Positions 1 through 9,424 are shown, counted from the first letter of the stretch. The stretch: 64,000 bases of DNA from an uncultured beta proteobacterium (GCA_902826155.1 CADEDU010000005.1:78529-142528), one strand, 5' to 3'. The notes: generated by a model from the sequence alone, not told the origin. Numbers and translations are program-made.

Positions 1-1349
1 GCGATCATCTCGTCGACCGCCTTCTCCACCGACCACTTCTCGCTGACGATGCGGTTCATGGCCTTGGCCCAGACGTTCTCGTTGTTGAGCACGGTGAATT
101 TGTAGTTCCGGGTGAACTCGAACGGCACGGTGCCCGAAGAGAACTGGTTGTGCACGATCAGCCGGTGCGGATCGTTCTTCCAGAAATCGCGCGCCACGCC
201 CGATTTGGTCACCGGATACCAGCGACCGAGCGCGCCTTCGACGAACGGGTTGAGGTTGTCGTCTTCGAGGATGAACGACACGAACTCCCGGGCGCGCTTC
301 TTGTTAGTGGCGTCGGCGAAGATCACGCCGGTCTTGATCGCCGCGCGATACACGAACGGCTTGCCGTCGGGCTTGTTGGGGAATGCAGCGGTGGCGATGA
401 GCTCGGTGGCGTTCTTCTTCGCAGTCGCGCGCTCTTCGGGTTTGAGCTTGTCGTTGTTCGCGTCATCGACCCACTTCGAGACGATCGAGATCGTCGCGTT
501 GTGCGTCATCAGCGTCGTCTTGTTGTGGAAGTTGACGTTGTTGTCGGGGTCCTTCCAGTTGACCGACGAGGGCGGGGTGCAGCTGCGCGTGAAGATGTCG
601 GTGTAGTCCTTCATCGCTGCCATGAGCCCCTTCTTCACCACCGGATCGTCGACCATGAGCTTGCCGTTGTCGTCCACCAGGCTCACGTTGTACGCATCCA
701 TGAAGGTGAGGAACGAGAAGAACGAGTCGGTCGAATCGACGCCCATCGGCTGGCCGATCGCGTAGGTCCGCTTGCCCGATTTCTTGCGGTGGCCGGCCTG
801 CACCTTGTCGCACCAGAAGTCCCAATACGCTTTCCACTGCTTCGGGATATCGGCTTCCTTGAAGCCGGCATCGGCGAGCATGTCCTTCCAGTACTGGATG
901 TGGATCGTCTGCTGCTCCAGCGGGAACGCGTAGTAGGCGCGCTTCTTGGCCGCGTCGTTCCACAGATAGGTGGTCTCGATCGTGTTCCGCAAAAACTTGT
1001 CTTTGATCGGCGTGATCACGTCGGAAATATCTTCGAGCTTGCCGTCGAACGCCCACTTGCTCGTGACCTGGAAGTCGTAGACGTGGCCGAACGCGACGTC
1101 GGGCACGTTGCGCGCATCGAGTGCGGCGACGGTTTTCGGGATGATTTCCTGCACCGCGTAGCGCGACAGTTCGACCTTGACGCCGGTCTTCTTCTCGAAC
1201 TTCGCGACCATGTCGTCGAGCGCCTTGTCTTCGGCGGGATAGAAGCCTTTGGTGAACCAGACGACCAGCTTTTCCTGCGCGAGCGCCGCGCTGCTGAACG
1301 CGAGGCCGATCGCCGCGCCGAGCGCGACCAGGGTGCGCCGAGTACTCAT
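1..1349 (-). CDS. ABC transporter substrate-binding protein, family 1 (sugar/glycerol-3-phosphate type), 3' end cut by window
   Basis: Reading the minus strand from ATG 1349 gives about 449 codons open to the window edge, so the C-terminus is missing. A strong Shine-Dalgarno (AGGAGG) lies just upstream of the ATG. The N-terminus (MSTRRTLVALGAAIGLAFSS...ALAQ) is a Sec signal peptide cut near residue 24. The mature start, EKLVVWFTKGFYPAEDKALD, is typical of extracellular solute-binding proteins that capture sugars or polyols in the periplasm for an ABC importer. The permease and ATPase genes are not visible and probably lie off the left edge. Substrate cannot be read from sequence. The protein is Lys- and Trp-rich with a typical UgpB/MalE-like pattern. 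Family confidence is good; substrate is unknown. Confidence 0.85.
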   Translation of the reverse strand, partial: MSTRRTLVALGAAIGLAFSSAALAQEKLVVWFTKGFYPAEDKALDDMVAKFEKKTGVKVELSRYAVQEIIPKTVAALDARNVPDVAFGHVYDFQVTSKWAFDGKLEDISDVITPIKDKFLRNTIETTYLWNDAAKKRAYYAFPLEQQTIHIQYWKDMLADAGFKEADIPKQWKAYWDFWCDKVQAGHRKKSGKRTYAIGQPMGVDSTDSFFSFLTFMDAYNVSLVDDNGKLMVDDPVVKKGLMAAMKDYTDIFTRSCTPPSSVNWKDPDNNVNFHNKTTLMTHNATISIVSKWVDDANNDKLKPEERATAKKNATELIATAAFPNKPDGKPFVYRAAIKTGVIFADATNKKRAREFVSFILEDDNLNPFVEGALGRWYPVTKSGVARDFWKNDPHRLIVHNQFSSGTVPFEFTRNYKFTVLNNENVWAKAMNRIVSEKWSVEKAVDEMI

Positions 1350-1473
1350 GACTCCTCCTTCAGTACCGTTTGCAGATGGGTTTGTCGGTGCGAGGGACTC
1401 GCACTGGTTGGGTCGCTCGAAGCGTCCCTTGTCGGTGTGACCGGCGCAGCCTACCCGCCGGCGCTTTGCATGG

Positions 1474-1899
1474 TCAAGCCACGCCCAGGGCCGGGGCGGC
1501 GAGCCAGACGACTGCGGCGTATCGCGCCAGCCGGCCCAGTGCCTGGAAAATCGTCACCGCGACCCAGTTCAGGCGCAGCCAGCCGGCGGCCACGCACAAC
1601 GCATCGCCAACCACCGGCAGCCAGGCCAGCGCGAGAATCGGCGCACCGAATCGTCGCACCCGATCGAGCTGACCGAGCTTGCGCGGTTGCGGCACCAGCC
1701 GGCCGATCGCATACGAGGTCATCCCCCCCAACGTGTTGCCCAGCGTCGCCAGCGCAATCGCGTTCACGGCGGCGTTCGGGTGGAACTTGAGGAAGCCAAG
1801 CAGCACCAGCTCGGATGACAGCGGCAATAGCGTGGCCGCCACGAATGCGGCGGCGAACAGTCCGAGCAGTCCGGTCTCTTCGCTGAAGGAGAAATCCAT
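1474..1899 (-). CDS. YqaA/DedA-like small inner-membrane protein
   Basis: 141 aa from ATG 1899 (start MDFSFSEETG). An upstream in-frame ATG exists at 2013, but the extra 38 residues are Arg-rich and unlike a membrane protein start. The protein has an initial hydrophobic helix with 'LLPLSSELVLLGFL', then 'LGNTLGGMTSYAIGR', both characteristic of the YqaA branch of the SNARE-associated/DedA superfamily, followed by further hydrophobic segments. DedA relatives act in membrane homeostasis and lipid transport, but YqaA itself has no assigned reaction. It sits alone between ilvA (divergent) and the ABC binding protein (same strand, 124 bp gap). Confidence 0.8.
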   Translation of the reverse strand: MDFSFSEETGLLGLFAAAFVAATLLPLSSELVLLGFLKFHPNAAVNAIALATLGNTLGGMTSYAIGRLVPQPRKLGQLDRVRRFGAPILALAWLPVVGDALCVAAGWLRLNWVAVTIFQALGRLARYAAVVWLAAPALGVA

Positions 1900-2147
1900 G
1901 CGGGATGAGCGGGTGAACGGCGATTGGGCTGAGCGTAGTCGAGCGTAGCAGGCAACGTGCTCGACAGGTCCGTAGTTTGCGCGCGAGGTGGGGCGCGCCC
2001 GAATCGCAGACAATACCGACCTTGCCGCGGTGCGGCCGCTCCTCGCTCCTCATTTTCGCTGGCGTTTGCTACCCGCGACGCCGGCTCGGTGAGCGCGATG
2101 CCGGACATCGCTTCGCTGCCACCTTCGTTGCAATCCACTCGCCTGCC

Positions 2148-3656
2148 ATGCCGCGTGACTACCTAGAGCGCATCCTGCGTGCCCGCGTGTACGACGTCGC
2201 GGTCGAAACGCCGCTCGAGCTCGCCCCAAACCTGTCGGCACGGCTCGACAACCGGCTGCTGCTCAAGCGCGAGGACATGCAGCCGGTGTTCTCGTTCAAG
2301 CTGCGCGGCGCTTACAACAAGATGGCGCATCTGCCGCCGGCTGCGCTGCGCCGGGGTGTGATCGCCGCCTCCGCCGGCAATCATGCGCAGGGGGTGGCGC
2401 TCGCTGCGCAGCGTCTCGGTTGTCGCGCGGTGATCGTGATGCCGGTGACCACGCCGCGCATCAAGGTCGATGCGGTGCTCGGGCGCGGTGCCGAGGTGGT
2501 GCTGCGCGGTGATTCGTACAGCGATGCGTACGAACATGCGCGGCAGCTGGAGCGGGCGCGCCGGCTGACCTTCGTGCATCCGTACGACGATCCGGACGTG
2601 ATCGCCGGGCAGGGCACGATCGGCATGGAGATCGTGCGCCAGTCGCCGCGTGCGCCGCATGCGGTGTTCGTCGCGATCGGCGGCGGCGGGCTCATCTCGG
2701 GTGTCGCGGCGTATGTGAAACGCGTCCGTCCCGATGTGCGCATCGTCGGCGTGCAGCCGGTCGATTCCGATGCGATGGCGCGCTCGATCAAAGCCGGTCG
2801 GCGCGTGATGCTCGATCAGGTCGGACTGTTCGCGGATGGCGTCGCGGTCAAGCAGGTGGGCGCGGAGACGTTTCGGCTGGCGCGCAAGCTCGTCGACGAA
2901 ATCGTGCTCGTCAACACCGACGAGATCTGCGCCGCGATCAAGGACGTGTTCGAGGACACGCGCTCGATTCTCGAACCGGCCGGTGCGCTGGCGATTGCCG
3001 GTGCCAAGGCCTACGTCGAACGCCGCAGGCTGCACGGGCACGATCTGGTCGCGATCGCCTGCGGGGCGAACACCAACTTCGATCGCCTGCGATTCGTGGC
3101 CGAGCGTGCCGAGGTGGGCGAGCAACGCGAGGCGATCCTGGCGGTGACCATCCCCGAGCGGCCGGGCAGCTTCAAGGCGTTCTGCGCGCTGCTGGGTGAT
3201 CGCAACGTCACCGAATTCAACTACCGCTACGCCGATTCGACCGACGCGCACGTGTTCGTCGGCGTTCAAGTGCAAAACCGCGTCGAGACCCGCGAGCTGG
3301 TGCGCACACTGGAGCGTGCCGGGTTGCGCACGCTGGATCTGTCCGACAACGAGATGGCCAAGCTGCACTTGCGTCACCTCGTGGGCGGCCGCGCGCCCAG
3401 CGCCAGCGACGAGCTGCTCTACCGGTTCGAATTTCCGGAGCGGCCCGGTGCGCTGATGCGTTTTTTGACCGCAATGCGCTCCGACTGGAACATCAGCCTG
3501 TTCCACTACCGCAACCACGGCAGCGATTCGGGGCGCGTACTGGTCGGCATCCAGGTGCCGGCGAAGGAGCAGCGCGCGTTCGCGCAGTTCCTGGCGCGGC
3601 TGGGTTATCCGTACGTCGACGAGTCGGCCAACCCGGCGTACCGGCTGTTCCTGTAG
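2148..3656 (+). CDS. ilvA: threonine ammonia-lyase, biosynthetic (threonine deaminase)
   Basis: 502 aa from ATG 2148, close to the usual length of the long biosynthetic form (about 510). It converts L-threonine to 2-oxobutanoate and ammonia, the first step of isoleucine synthesis, in the cytoplasm. The PLP lysine is K51 in 'SFKLRGAYNKM', 'SAGNHAQGVALAA' follows, and the phosphate-binding glycine loop is 'GGGGLISG'. The C-terminal third holds two ACT-like domains (after 'AILAVTIPERPGSFKAF' and again 'FEFPERPGALMRF'), the allosteric module that senses isoleucine and valine. The open frame extends upstream to 1977, but that part overlaps the divergent promoter region and is not protein-like. Confidence 0.95.
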   Translation: MPRDYLERILRARVYDVAVETPLELAPNLSARLDNRLLLKREDMQPVFSFKLRGAYNKMAHLPPAALRRGVIAASAGNHAQGVALAAQRLGCRAVIVMPVTTPRIKVDAVLGRGAEVVLRGDSYSDAYEHARQLERARRLTFVHPYDDPDVIAGQGTIGMEIVRQSPRAPHAVFVAIGGGGLISGVAAYVKRVRPDVRIVGVQPVDSDAMARSIKAGRRVMLDQVGLFADGVAVKQVGAETFRLARKLVDEIVLVNTDEICAAIKDVFEDTRSILEPAGALAIAGAKAYVERRRLHGHDLVAIACGANTNFDRLRFVAERAEVGEQREAILAVTIPERPGSFKAFCALLGDRNVTEFNYRYADSTDAHVFVGVQVQNRVETRELVRTLERAGLRTLDLSDNEMAKLHLRHLVGGRAPSASDELLYRFEFPERPGALMRFLTAMRSDWNISLFHYRNHGSDSGRVLVGIQVPAKEQRAFAQFLARLGYPYVDESANPAYRLFL

Positions 3657-3680
3657 CGGGCCGTTTCTGCACCGCCCGCT
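3655..3680. terminator. hairpin between convergent ilvA and ygfA
   Basis: AGCGGGC (3655-3661) is the exact reverse complement of GCCCGCT (3674-3680), with a 12-nt loop. It starts at the ilvA stop codon and ends at the stop of the facing gene, so it could end transcription from both sides. No T-tract follows on either strand, so intrinsic termination is only a suggestion. Confidence 0.4.
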
Positions 3681-4303
3681 CAAATCGCAACCAATCCACC
3701 CGCTTCGCGCCGGAAGGCCCCGCGCTCGGTGACCACGAAATCCATCGGGATGTCGTGGCGCTGCGGATGGATCGTCGGCAGCTCAGCGAACGCATAGGCA
3801 ATGCCGATGACGCGCGGCTTGCGCTCGAGGGCGGCCAGCGTGCGATCGAAGAATCCGGCCCCGTAGCCGAGGCGAAACCCGGCGCGATCGAACCCGTTCA
3901 TCGGCAACAGCACGGTATCGGGGACCACCGCCGGGCCAGCCACCGGGTACGGAATGTCGAGCGCACCCATGGCCAGCGGCACGCCGGGGTGCCATTCGCG
4001 GAATTCGAGGGGCTGGCGGGGCGCAACCACCACCGGCAGCACACTGATAGCCCCACGTGCCCGCAGCCGGGCGACCATGTGACGCGCGTCAAACTCGTTG
4101 CGGATCGGCCAGCAGAACGCAACGACGCCAGCGGCCAGGTCGGTGAAGTGCTGGTCGAGCAGCGCTTCGATCGCGCCGCGCGCGGCGGCAACGGTCTGCG
4201 CATCCAGCGCCACGCGCTGCGCGATCAACGCTTCGCGCGTGTGCTTGCGCCATTGGCGTAGCGCTGCGTCGTCGAGGGGTGGCTGCGGGTCCGGGTGGGT
4301 CAT
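3680..4303 (-). CDS. ygfA: 5-formyltetrahydrofolate cyclo-ligase
   Basis: 207 aa, starting MTHPDPQPPLDD. Enzymes of this family turn 5-formyl-THF into 5,10-methenyl-THF using ATP, rescuing folate trapped in the inhibitory form. Visible signatures are the early basic helix 'RQWRKHTREALIAQR', the central 'LLPMNGFDRAGFRLGYGAGFFDRTL' segment (residues about 143-167, with the conserved GYGxGxxDR core) and the end 'VTERGAFRR'. The gene is divergent from slt, with 100 bp between starts. In many proteobacteria this gene follows 6S RNA, but the 100 bp upstream here is too short to hold one. Confidence 0.9.
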   Translation of the reverse strand: MTHPDPQPPLDDAALRQWRKHTREALIAQRVALDAQTVAAARGAIEALLDQHFTDLAAGVVAFCWPIRNEFDARHMVARLRARGAISVLPVVVAPRQPLEFREWHPGVPLAMGALDIPYPVAGPAVVPDTVLLPMNGFDRAGFRLGYGAGFFDRTLAALERKPRVIGIAYAFAELPTIHPQRHDIPMDFVVTERGAFRREAGGLVAI

Positions 4304-4403
4304 GCGTCAAAGTTCCGCTCGGTCGGACGCGTGGCCGCCAGATGTCACGCTTGATGGCTGACAATCGCGCCAGCGACAATAAGCAGGATCGAAGCAACAA
4401 ACC

Positions 4404-6377
4404 ATGCGCGTGGCGTCTTTTCTGTCGTACTCGAGGCTGATCTGCCGGCCGGCCGTTGTTCTCGCCGCGCTGCTAACGTTATTCGGCGGCACGCCGGTCC
4501 GGGCGGCACCCGGCGATGACGCCATTGTGCAGGCGGCCGAAGCGTTCCAGAAGCGCGACGTCGCCCGCCTGCTCAGGCAGATGGAGCCCTCACGCGCCCA
4601 CGTGCTGGCGGCCTACGTCGAGTACTGGGCGCTGCGGGTCAATCTCGATGAGCAATCCGCTGATGCGATCCGCGCTTTCCTCAAGCGGCACGAGGGCACT
4701 TATCTGGCCGATCGCCTGCGTGCCGACTGGCTGCGTTCGCTCGCCAAGTCGGGGCAATGGGAAACGTTCGTGGCCGAGCGGCCACCGTTGATCAACGAAG
4801 ACGCGGAGATCGTCTGCCACGGGCTGCTCGCGCGGCTTCGTCGGGGCGATGCCAGTGCCCTGGACGAAGTGCAGGCGCAGTGGCGCATGCCGCGCGAGTT
4901 GCCCGAGAGCTGTCAGCCGCTGGCCGATCGGCTGGTGCGCGACAAGCGCCTGACCTACGAACAGGTGTGGGAGCGGGCGCGGCTGCTGGGCGAAGCCGGC
5001 CAGATCGCCGCCCTCAAGCGCGTGCTCGTGTATCTGCCCGCCGGCGACGAGGTCGACCCCAAGGTCGTCGACGCCCTGTTCGCCAATCCGCAGCGCATGC
5101 TCGACAAGCACCAATTTGATCTGAGCCGTCGATCGCAGCGTGAGCTTTACGCCCTGGCCATCGCGCGCCTGGCTCGGCGTGATCCAGCGGCGGCATCGGG
5201 CTATTTCGGCCAGGCGATCCAGCAGCAGTATCCGGATGCCGAGCGTGCCAACGTGTTCGGGCAGCTTGCATTGCCCGCGGCGCGCAGCCACATGGCCGAG
5301 GCGATCGGCTGGTACGCGCTTGCTGCGAAGGCCAACCTGTCCGATGAGCACCACGCCTGGCGCACCCGCGTGCTGCTGCGCGAGCGCAAGTGGAAAGACG
5401 TGCAGCGCTCGATCGAGAGCATGAGCCCGCAGGGGCGCAACGACCCTACCTGGATCTACTGGCACGCGCGTGCGCTGCGCGAGCAGGGCCGCGGTGAGGA
5501 AGCGAGGATGCTGTTCGGGCAGATCGCCGGACAGCATCACTTCTACGGCAATCTCGCCAGCGAAGAGCTGGGGCATGGCTTCAGCGTTCCTGCCAAGGCG
5601 CACGCGCCGACCGAGGACGAAGTCGTAGCCGCGGGCAATCTGCCTGGCGTGCAACGGGCGATGGCGTTCCATCGGCTGGAGATGCGTCTGGACGCGCTGC
5701 GTGAGTGGAACTGGCTCACGCGCAACAATGATGACCAGACGCTGCTCGCCGTCGCGGAGTACGCGCGGCGCCAGCAGCTGTGGGACCGCGCGATCAACAT
5801 CGCCGAGCGCACGCTGAACGCGCACGACTTCAATCTGCGCTTTCTGGCGCCTTATCGCGAGCATTTCACGCCGCAGGCGCGCCTGCTCGGATTGGAGGAA
5901 AGCTGGGTGCTCGGCCTGGTGCGTCAGGAAAGCCGCTTCATCGCGCACGCCCGTTCGCATGCCGGCGCGAGCGGTCTGATGCAGCTCATGCCCGCAACGG
6001 CGCGGCTGGTGGCGCGGCAGATCGGGATGAAGGATTTCAAATGGGCCAACGTGACCGATCCCGAGGTCAACGTTCAACTGGGCACGAGCTATATGCGCCA
6101 GGTGCTCGACGAGCTCGATGGTCACCCGCTGCTCGCCTCCGCGGCCTACAACGCCGGCCCGAATCGGGCGCAGCGCTGGCGCGCGGCGGCACCGCTGGAA
6201 GGTGCGATCTACGCCGAGACCATCCCGTTCAACGAGACGCGCGACTACGTCAAGCGCGTGTTCTCCAACACGATGTACTACGCCGCCCTGCTCAAGGGCG
6301 AGAACAAGTCGCTCAAGGCGCGGCTGGGCGTCGTGCAGCCGCGCAACGGCGGGATTGCAGCGGTCAAGGTCGAATAG
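4404..6377 (+). CDS. slt: soluble lytic murein transglycosylase
   Basis: 657 aa from ATG 4404. The first 35 or so residues form a Sec signal peptide ending near 'GTPVRAAPG', so the enzyme is periplasmic. The long helical middle region (residues about 40-480) is the superhelical U/L domain of Slt70-type enzymes. The C-terminal SLT domain begins near residue 495, with catalytic glutamate E509 in 'RQESRF', followed by 'GASGLMQLMPATA' and 'AAYNAGPNR'. It cleaves the MurNAc-GlcNAc bond of peptidoglycan to leave 1,6-anhydroMurNAc. It heads the plus-strand run slt, epimerase, GST, cca, which is conserved in betaproteobacteria. Confidence 0.93.
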   Translation: MRVASFLSYSRLICRPAVVLAALLTLFGGTPVRAAPGDDAIVQAAEAFQKRDVARLLRQMEPSRAHVLAAYVEYWALRVNLDEQSADAIRAFLKRHEGTYLADRLRADWLRSLAKSGQWETFVAERPPLINEDAEIVCHGLLARLRRGDASALDEVQAQWRMPRELPESCQPLADRLVRDKRLTYEQVWERARLLGEAGQIAALKRVLVYLPAGDEVDPKVVDALFANPQRMLDKHQFDLSRRSQRELYALAIARLARRDPAAASGYFGQAIQQQYPDAERANVFGQLALPAARSHMAEAIGWYALAAKANLSDEHHAWRTRVLLRERKWKDVQRSIESMSPQGRNDPTWIYWHARALREQGRGEEARMLFGQIAGQHHFYGNLASEELGHGFSVPAKAHAPTEDEVVAAGNLPGVQRAMAFHRLEMRLDALREWNWLTRNNDDQTLLAVAEYARRQQLWDRAINIAERTLNAHDFNLRFLAPYREHFTPQARLLGLEESWVLGLVRQESRFIAHARSHAGASGLMQLMPATARLVARQIGMKDFKWANVTDPEVNVQLGTSYMRQVLDELDGHPLLASAAYNAGPNRAQRWRAAAPLEGAIYAETIPFNETRDYVKRVFSNTMYYAALLKGENKSLKARLGVVQPRNGGIAAVKVE

Positions 6378-6401
6378 ATGCGTGTTTAAGTGCGCGCTGG
6401 G

Positions 6402-6432
6402 GTACCCACTCGCATGATGGGTACGTGGGTAC
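6402..6432. repeat. overlapping inverted and direct repeats downstream of slt
   Basis: GTACCCAC (6402-6409) can pair with GTGGGTAC (6425-6432), and its first seven bases can instead pair with TGGGTAC (6418-6424). The 8-mer TGGGTACG is also directly repeated at 6418-6433. ATTCG/CGAAT (6434-6445) forms a further small dyad. The site lies in the 207-bp gap between slt and the next gene. It may be an attenuator, terminator remnant or protein-binding site; I cannot tell which. The rest of the gap shows nothing else. Confidence 0.35.
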
Positions 6433-6584
6433 GATTCGCACGAATGAATACGGCCGGCTGAATCGACCGGCATCAGCGCTAGAATTCGCAGCGTTCCCGA
6501 TGTGATCGCGCGACAGTTTCGCGGCTTCGCCTCCGCTGCCAGCTGCTTCGGCTCCATTCCAACTCATCCCTGTCTGACTGACCC

Positions 6585-7574
6585 ATGGCTCGAATCTGCC
6601 TGATCGGCGGTAGTGGTTTCCTCGGCCGCAACGTCGCCGAACTGCTCGTGCGCGAGCAGCATTTCGTCGTCATTCCCGCGCGGCGGCGCGAACGCGTCAA
6701 GCGCAATCTGATCACGCTGCCGACCGTCGACGTCGTCGATGCCGACGTGCACGACGACGCCACGCTCGATCGGCTGTTCGCGCGCTGCGATGCGGTGATC
6801 AACTTCGCCGGCGTGTTGCACAGCAAACCGGGCACGCCGTTCGGACCGGAGTTCGCGCGCACCCATGTGCAGCTGCCGCGGCGCATCGCCGCGGCGTGCG
6901 AGCGTGCGGGCGTGCATCGGCTCATTCATGTCAGCGCGTTGGGCGCCAGCCCGAGCGCGCCGAGCGAATATCTGCGCTCCAAGGCCGACGGCGAAGCGGC
7001 GGTGTTAGGCGCCGCGAGCAAGATCGCGGTGACCATCTTTCGCCCATCGGTGGTGTTCGGTCCCGACGATTCGTTCCTGAACACGTTCGCTCAGCTGCAG
7101 CGATACCTGCCGGTCATCGCGATTGCCGGGGCGGAGGCGAAGTTCCAGCCCGTGTACGTCGAGGACGTCGCGCGCGCGATCGTCACCAGCCTCAATCGCG
7201 AGGAGAGCTTCGGTCAGACCTACGAACTGGCGGGGCCGACCGTCTACACCCTGAGCGAGCTGGTGCACTATGCGGGCACGGTCGCCGGCTGCGCCCGATC
7301 GATCATCCCGTTAGGCAATACGCTGGGAATGCTGCAGGCTCGCATCATGGAATGCGGACTGTTGAAGCAGCTGTTAGGCCGCCAGTTGCTGAGTCGCGAC
7401 AACATCCGTTCGATGCAAGTGCCCAACGTGTCGAACGCGCCGTTTCCGTTTGGGATCACGCCCACACCGCTGGAGACCATCGCTTCCAGCTATCTCACCG
7501 GCGTGTTTCCGCGCTCACGCTATAGCGCGTTCCGCTACCGCGCCGGGCGCTCACCCGGTTTCATGCAACGGTAG
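6585..7574 (+). CDS. complex I NDUFA9-like NAD(P)-binding epimerase/SDR
   Basis: 329 aa from ATG 6585. The N-terminal dinucleotide-binding loop 'CLIGGSGFLGRNVAE' marks an extended SDR. 'VINFAGVLHSKPG', 'HVSALGASPSAPSEYLRSKADGE' and 'TIFRPSVVFGPDD' are typical of the NDUFA9-like subgroup, whose mitochondrial member is an accessory subunit of complex I. The bacterial protein has no firmly established substrate. The usual YxxxK pair is 'YLRSK'. It lies between slt and a GST gene in a conserved betaproteobacterial gene order, probably co-transcribed. Confidence 0.85.
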   Translation: MARICLIGGSGFLGRNVAELLVREQHFVVIPARRRERVKRNLITLPTVDVVDADVHDDATLDRLFARCDAVINFAGVLHSKPGTPFGPEFARTHVQLPRRIAAACERAGVHRLIHVSALGASPSAPSEYLRSKADGEAAVLGAASKIAVTIFRPSVVFGPDDSFLNTFAQLQRYLPVIAIAGAEAKFQPVYVEDVARAIVTSLNREESFGQTYELAGPTVYTLSELVHYAGTVAGCARSIIPLGNTLGMLQARIMECGLLKQLLGRQLLSRDNIRSMQVPNVSNAPFPFGITPTPLETIASSYLTGVFPRSRYSAFRYRAGRSPGFMQR

Positions 7575-7627
7575 GGAATCTCTCGTTGTAACAAGGGTCC
7601 CTAACGGCGATCTGACGAGGAGGATAC

Positions 7628-8293
7628 GTGGCTGCATGCAAACTGGTCATCGGCAACAAGAACTACTCGTCGTGGTCGATGCGCGCGTGGGTGCTGATGA
7701 CGCACTTCGGCATCGAGTTCGACGAGATCCAGACCTGGCTCTATCAACCCGACACTGCGGCGAGCATCAAGCGCCACAGTCCCACCGGTCTGGTGCCGTG
7801 CCTGCTCGACGGCGATCTGGCGATCTGGGACACCCTGTCGATCGCCGAGTATCTCGCCGAGAAATTCCCCGCCAAACAGTTGTGGCCGGCTGACGCCAAG
7901 GCGCGGGCCGTCGCGCGTTCGGTGAGTGCGGAGATGCATTCGAGCTTCGGCGCGGTGCGTCGTGCGATGCCGATGAACATCCGCAATCGCTATCCCGGCA
8001 AAGGGCGCTCGACCGAAGTCGATGCCGACATCACGCGCATCGAGGCGATCTGGAACGATTGTCGCGCGCGCTTCGGTGCGGGCGGCGAATATCTGTTCGG
8101 CGCGTTTTCGATCGCCGATGCGTTCTACGCGCCGGTGGTGTTCCGCTTCAACACCTACGGCGTGACGCTCGCCGGTGCGGCGGCGCGCTACCAGGCGAGC
8201 ATGTTGGCCAACGCGGCGATGAAGAAACTGATCGGCCAGGCCGGCGCCGAGGGTCATGCGTTGTCGGTGTACGACGATCTGTACCGCGGGTAG
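7628..8293 (+). CDS. glutathione S-transferase family protein
   Basis: 221 aa starting at GTG 7628, supported by GACGAGGAGG a few bases upstream. The N-terminal thioredoxin-like domain opens with 'LVIGNKNYSSWSMRAWVLM', where the Ser pair is the likely glutathione-activating site. It continues through 'GLVPCLLDGDLAIWDTLSIAEYLAEKFP', the gamma-glutamyl binding part (E-S/T replaced by D-T). The C-terminal helical domain ends near 'FGAFSIADAFYAPVVFRF'. It is cytoplasmic and its true substrate is unknown. It lies 36 bp upstream of cca, in the slt-cca run. Confidence 0.88.
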   Translation: MAACKLVIGNKNYSSWSMRAWVLMTHFGIEFDEIQTWLYQPDTAASIKRHSPTGLVPCLLDGDLAIWDTLSIAEYLAEKFPAKQLWPADAKARAVARSVSAEMHSSFGAVRRAMPMNIRNRYPGKGRSTEVDADITRIEAIWNDCRARFGAGGEYLFGAFSIADAFYAPVVFRFNTYGVTLAGAAARYQASMLANAAMKKLIGQAGAEGHALSVYDDLYRG

Positions 8294-8329
8294 CGCGTCG
8301 CCCGCGACCCGACCCACCCGACAACACTC

Positions 8330-9424
8330 GTGAAGATCTTCGAAGTCGGCGGTGCGGTGCGCGATGCCCTGCTCGGGCTGCCGGTGAAGGATCGCGACTA
8401 CGTCGTCGTCGGCGCCACGCCCGAGGAGATGGAGCGGCGCGGTTTTCGTGCGGTCGGCAGGGACTTTCCGGTGTTCCTGCATCCGCAGACCCACGAGGAG
8501 TACGCACTCGCGCGTACCGAGCGCAAGAGCGGCCGCGGCTACAAGGGCTTCACCGTGCACGCCGCGCCGGAGGTGACGCTGGAGGAGGATCTCGCGCGGC
8601 GCGACCTCACCATCAACGCGATCGCTCGCGACGAGTCTGGCGCCATCATCGATCCGTATGGCGGTGTGCGCGATCTGCGTGCAGGGGTGCTGCGTCATGT
8701 GAGCGACGCGTTCGTCGAGGATCCGGTCCGGCTGTTGCGCGTGGCGCGCTTCACCGCCCGCTTCGGATTCACGATCGCCCCGGAAACGCGAGACTTGATG
8801 CGTACGATGGTCGACAACGGCGAGGTCGATGCGCTGGTGCCCGAGCGCGTGTGGCAGGAGCTGTCGCGCGGCCTGATGGAACGTGATCCGGTGCGCATGA
8901 TCGACGCGCTCGAACACTGCGGGGCAATGGTGCGGGTGCTGCCGCAATGGAGCAGCGTGAACGCTCCGCACGCGCGCACTGCCCTTGCGCACGCGGCGCA
9001 ACGCGATCGAACCATGCCGGTACGCTACACCGTGCTGCTGGCCGATGCCTCGGTCGATGCAGTGGAGGCCGCGAGCCTGCACCTGCGTGCGCCGCTCGAG
9101 TGCGCCGAGGTGGCGCTGCATGTGGCGCGTCATGGCACCGAACTGGCCGATCTCGACGCGCTGTCGGGCGATCGCGTGGTTGATCTGTTGCAGCGGGTCG
9201 ATGCGTTCCGCCGTGCTGAACGCTTTGATCGCATGCTCGAAGCGGTTGCGGCGCTTGCTGTAGACACTGAGGCCGCGCATCGCGCCGTGAAGCACTGGCG
9301 CACTGCGCTTGCTGCCGCAAACGGCGTCGATGCCGGCACGATCGCCAAGGCGCATCGTGGTCACGAGTCCACCGCGATCCGCGCGGCACGTATCGCCGCG
9401 GTGAGTGGCGTGCTGCGGCGCTGA
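8330..9424 (+). CDS. cca: CCA tRNA nucleotidyltransferase lacking a recognisable HD domain
   Basis: 364 aa from GTG 8330. It adds or repairs the 3' CCA end of tRNAs using CTP and ATP. The nucleotidyltransferase head starts at once with '[10 protein letters not shown]' (residues 7-16). It then shows '[13 protein letters not shown]', '[14 protein letters not shown]' and '[10 protein letters not shown]', followed by '[15 protein letters not shown]', the tRNA/NTP-binding helices. E. coli Cca is about 412 aa with a C-terminal HD phosphohydrolase. Here the corresponding stretch reads '[14 protein letters not shown]', with no HD pair and the metal-site residues missing, so only the nucleotidyltransferase activity is expected. 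Shorter HD-less forms are, as I recall, known in some Burkholderiales. Confidence 0.92.
   Translation: MKIFEVGGAVRDALLGLPVKDRDYVVVGATPEEMERRGFRAVGRDFPVFLHPQTHEEYALARTERKSGRGYKGFTVHAAPEVTLEEDLARRDLTINAIARDESGAIIDPYGGVRDLRAGVLRHVSDAFVEDPVRLLRVARFTARFGFTIAPETRDLMRTMVDNGEVDALVPERVWQELSRGLMERDPVRMIDALEHCGAMVRVLPQWSSVNAPHARTALAHAAQRDRTMPVRYTVLLADASVDAVEAASLHLRAPLECAEVALHVARHGTELADLDALSGDRVVDLLQRVDAFRRAERFDRMLEAVAALAVDTEAAHRAVKHWRTALAAANGVDAGTIAKAHRGHESTAIRAARIAAVSGVLRR

Noticed and set aside
150..1790. Plus-strand open frame of 546 codons over the ABC binding protein
   Set aside because: The minus strand there encodes a clear signal-peptide binding protein; the plus-strand product has skewed composition (Arg, Val, Asp, His) and no motif.
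1977..2147. Upstream extension of ilvA
   Set aside because: 57 extra residues are Arg-rich and unlike known threonine deaminase N-termini; ATG 2148 gives the family's normal start.
4304..4403. 6S RNA gene, often found next to ygfA
   Set aside because: Only 100 bp separate the divergent genes and no long bulged hairpin is visible.
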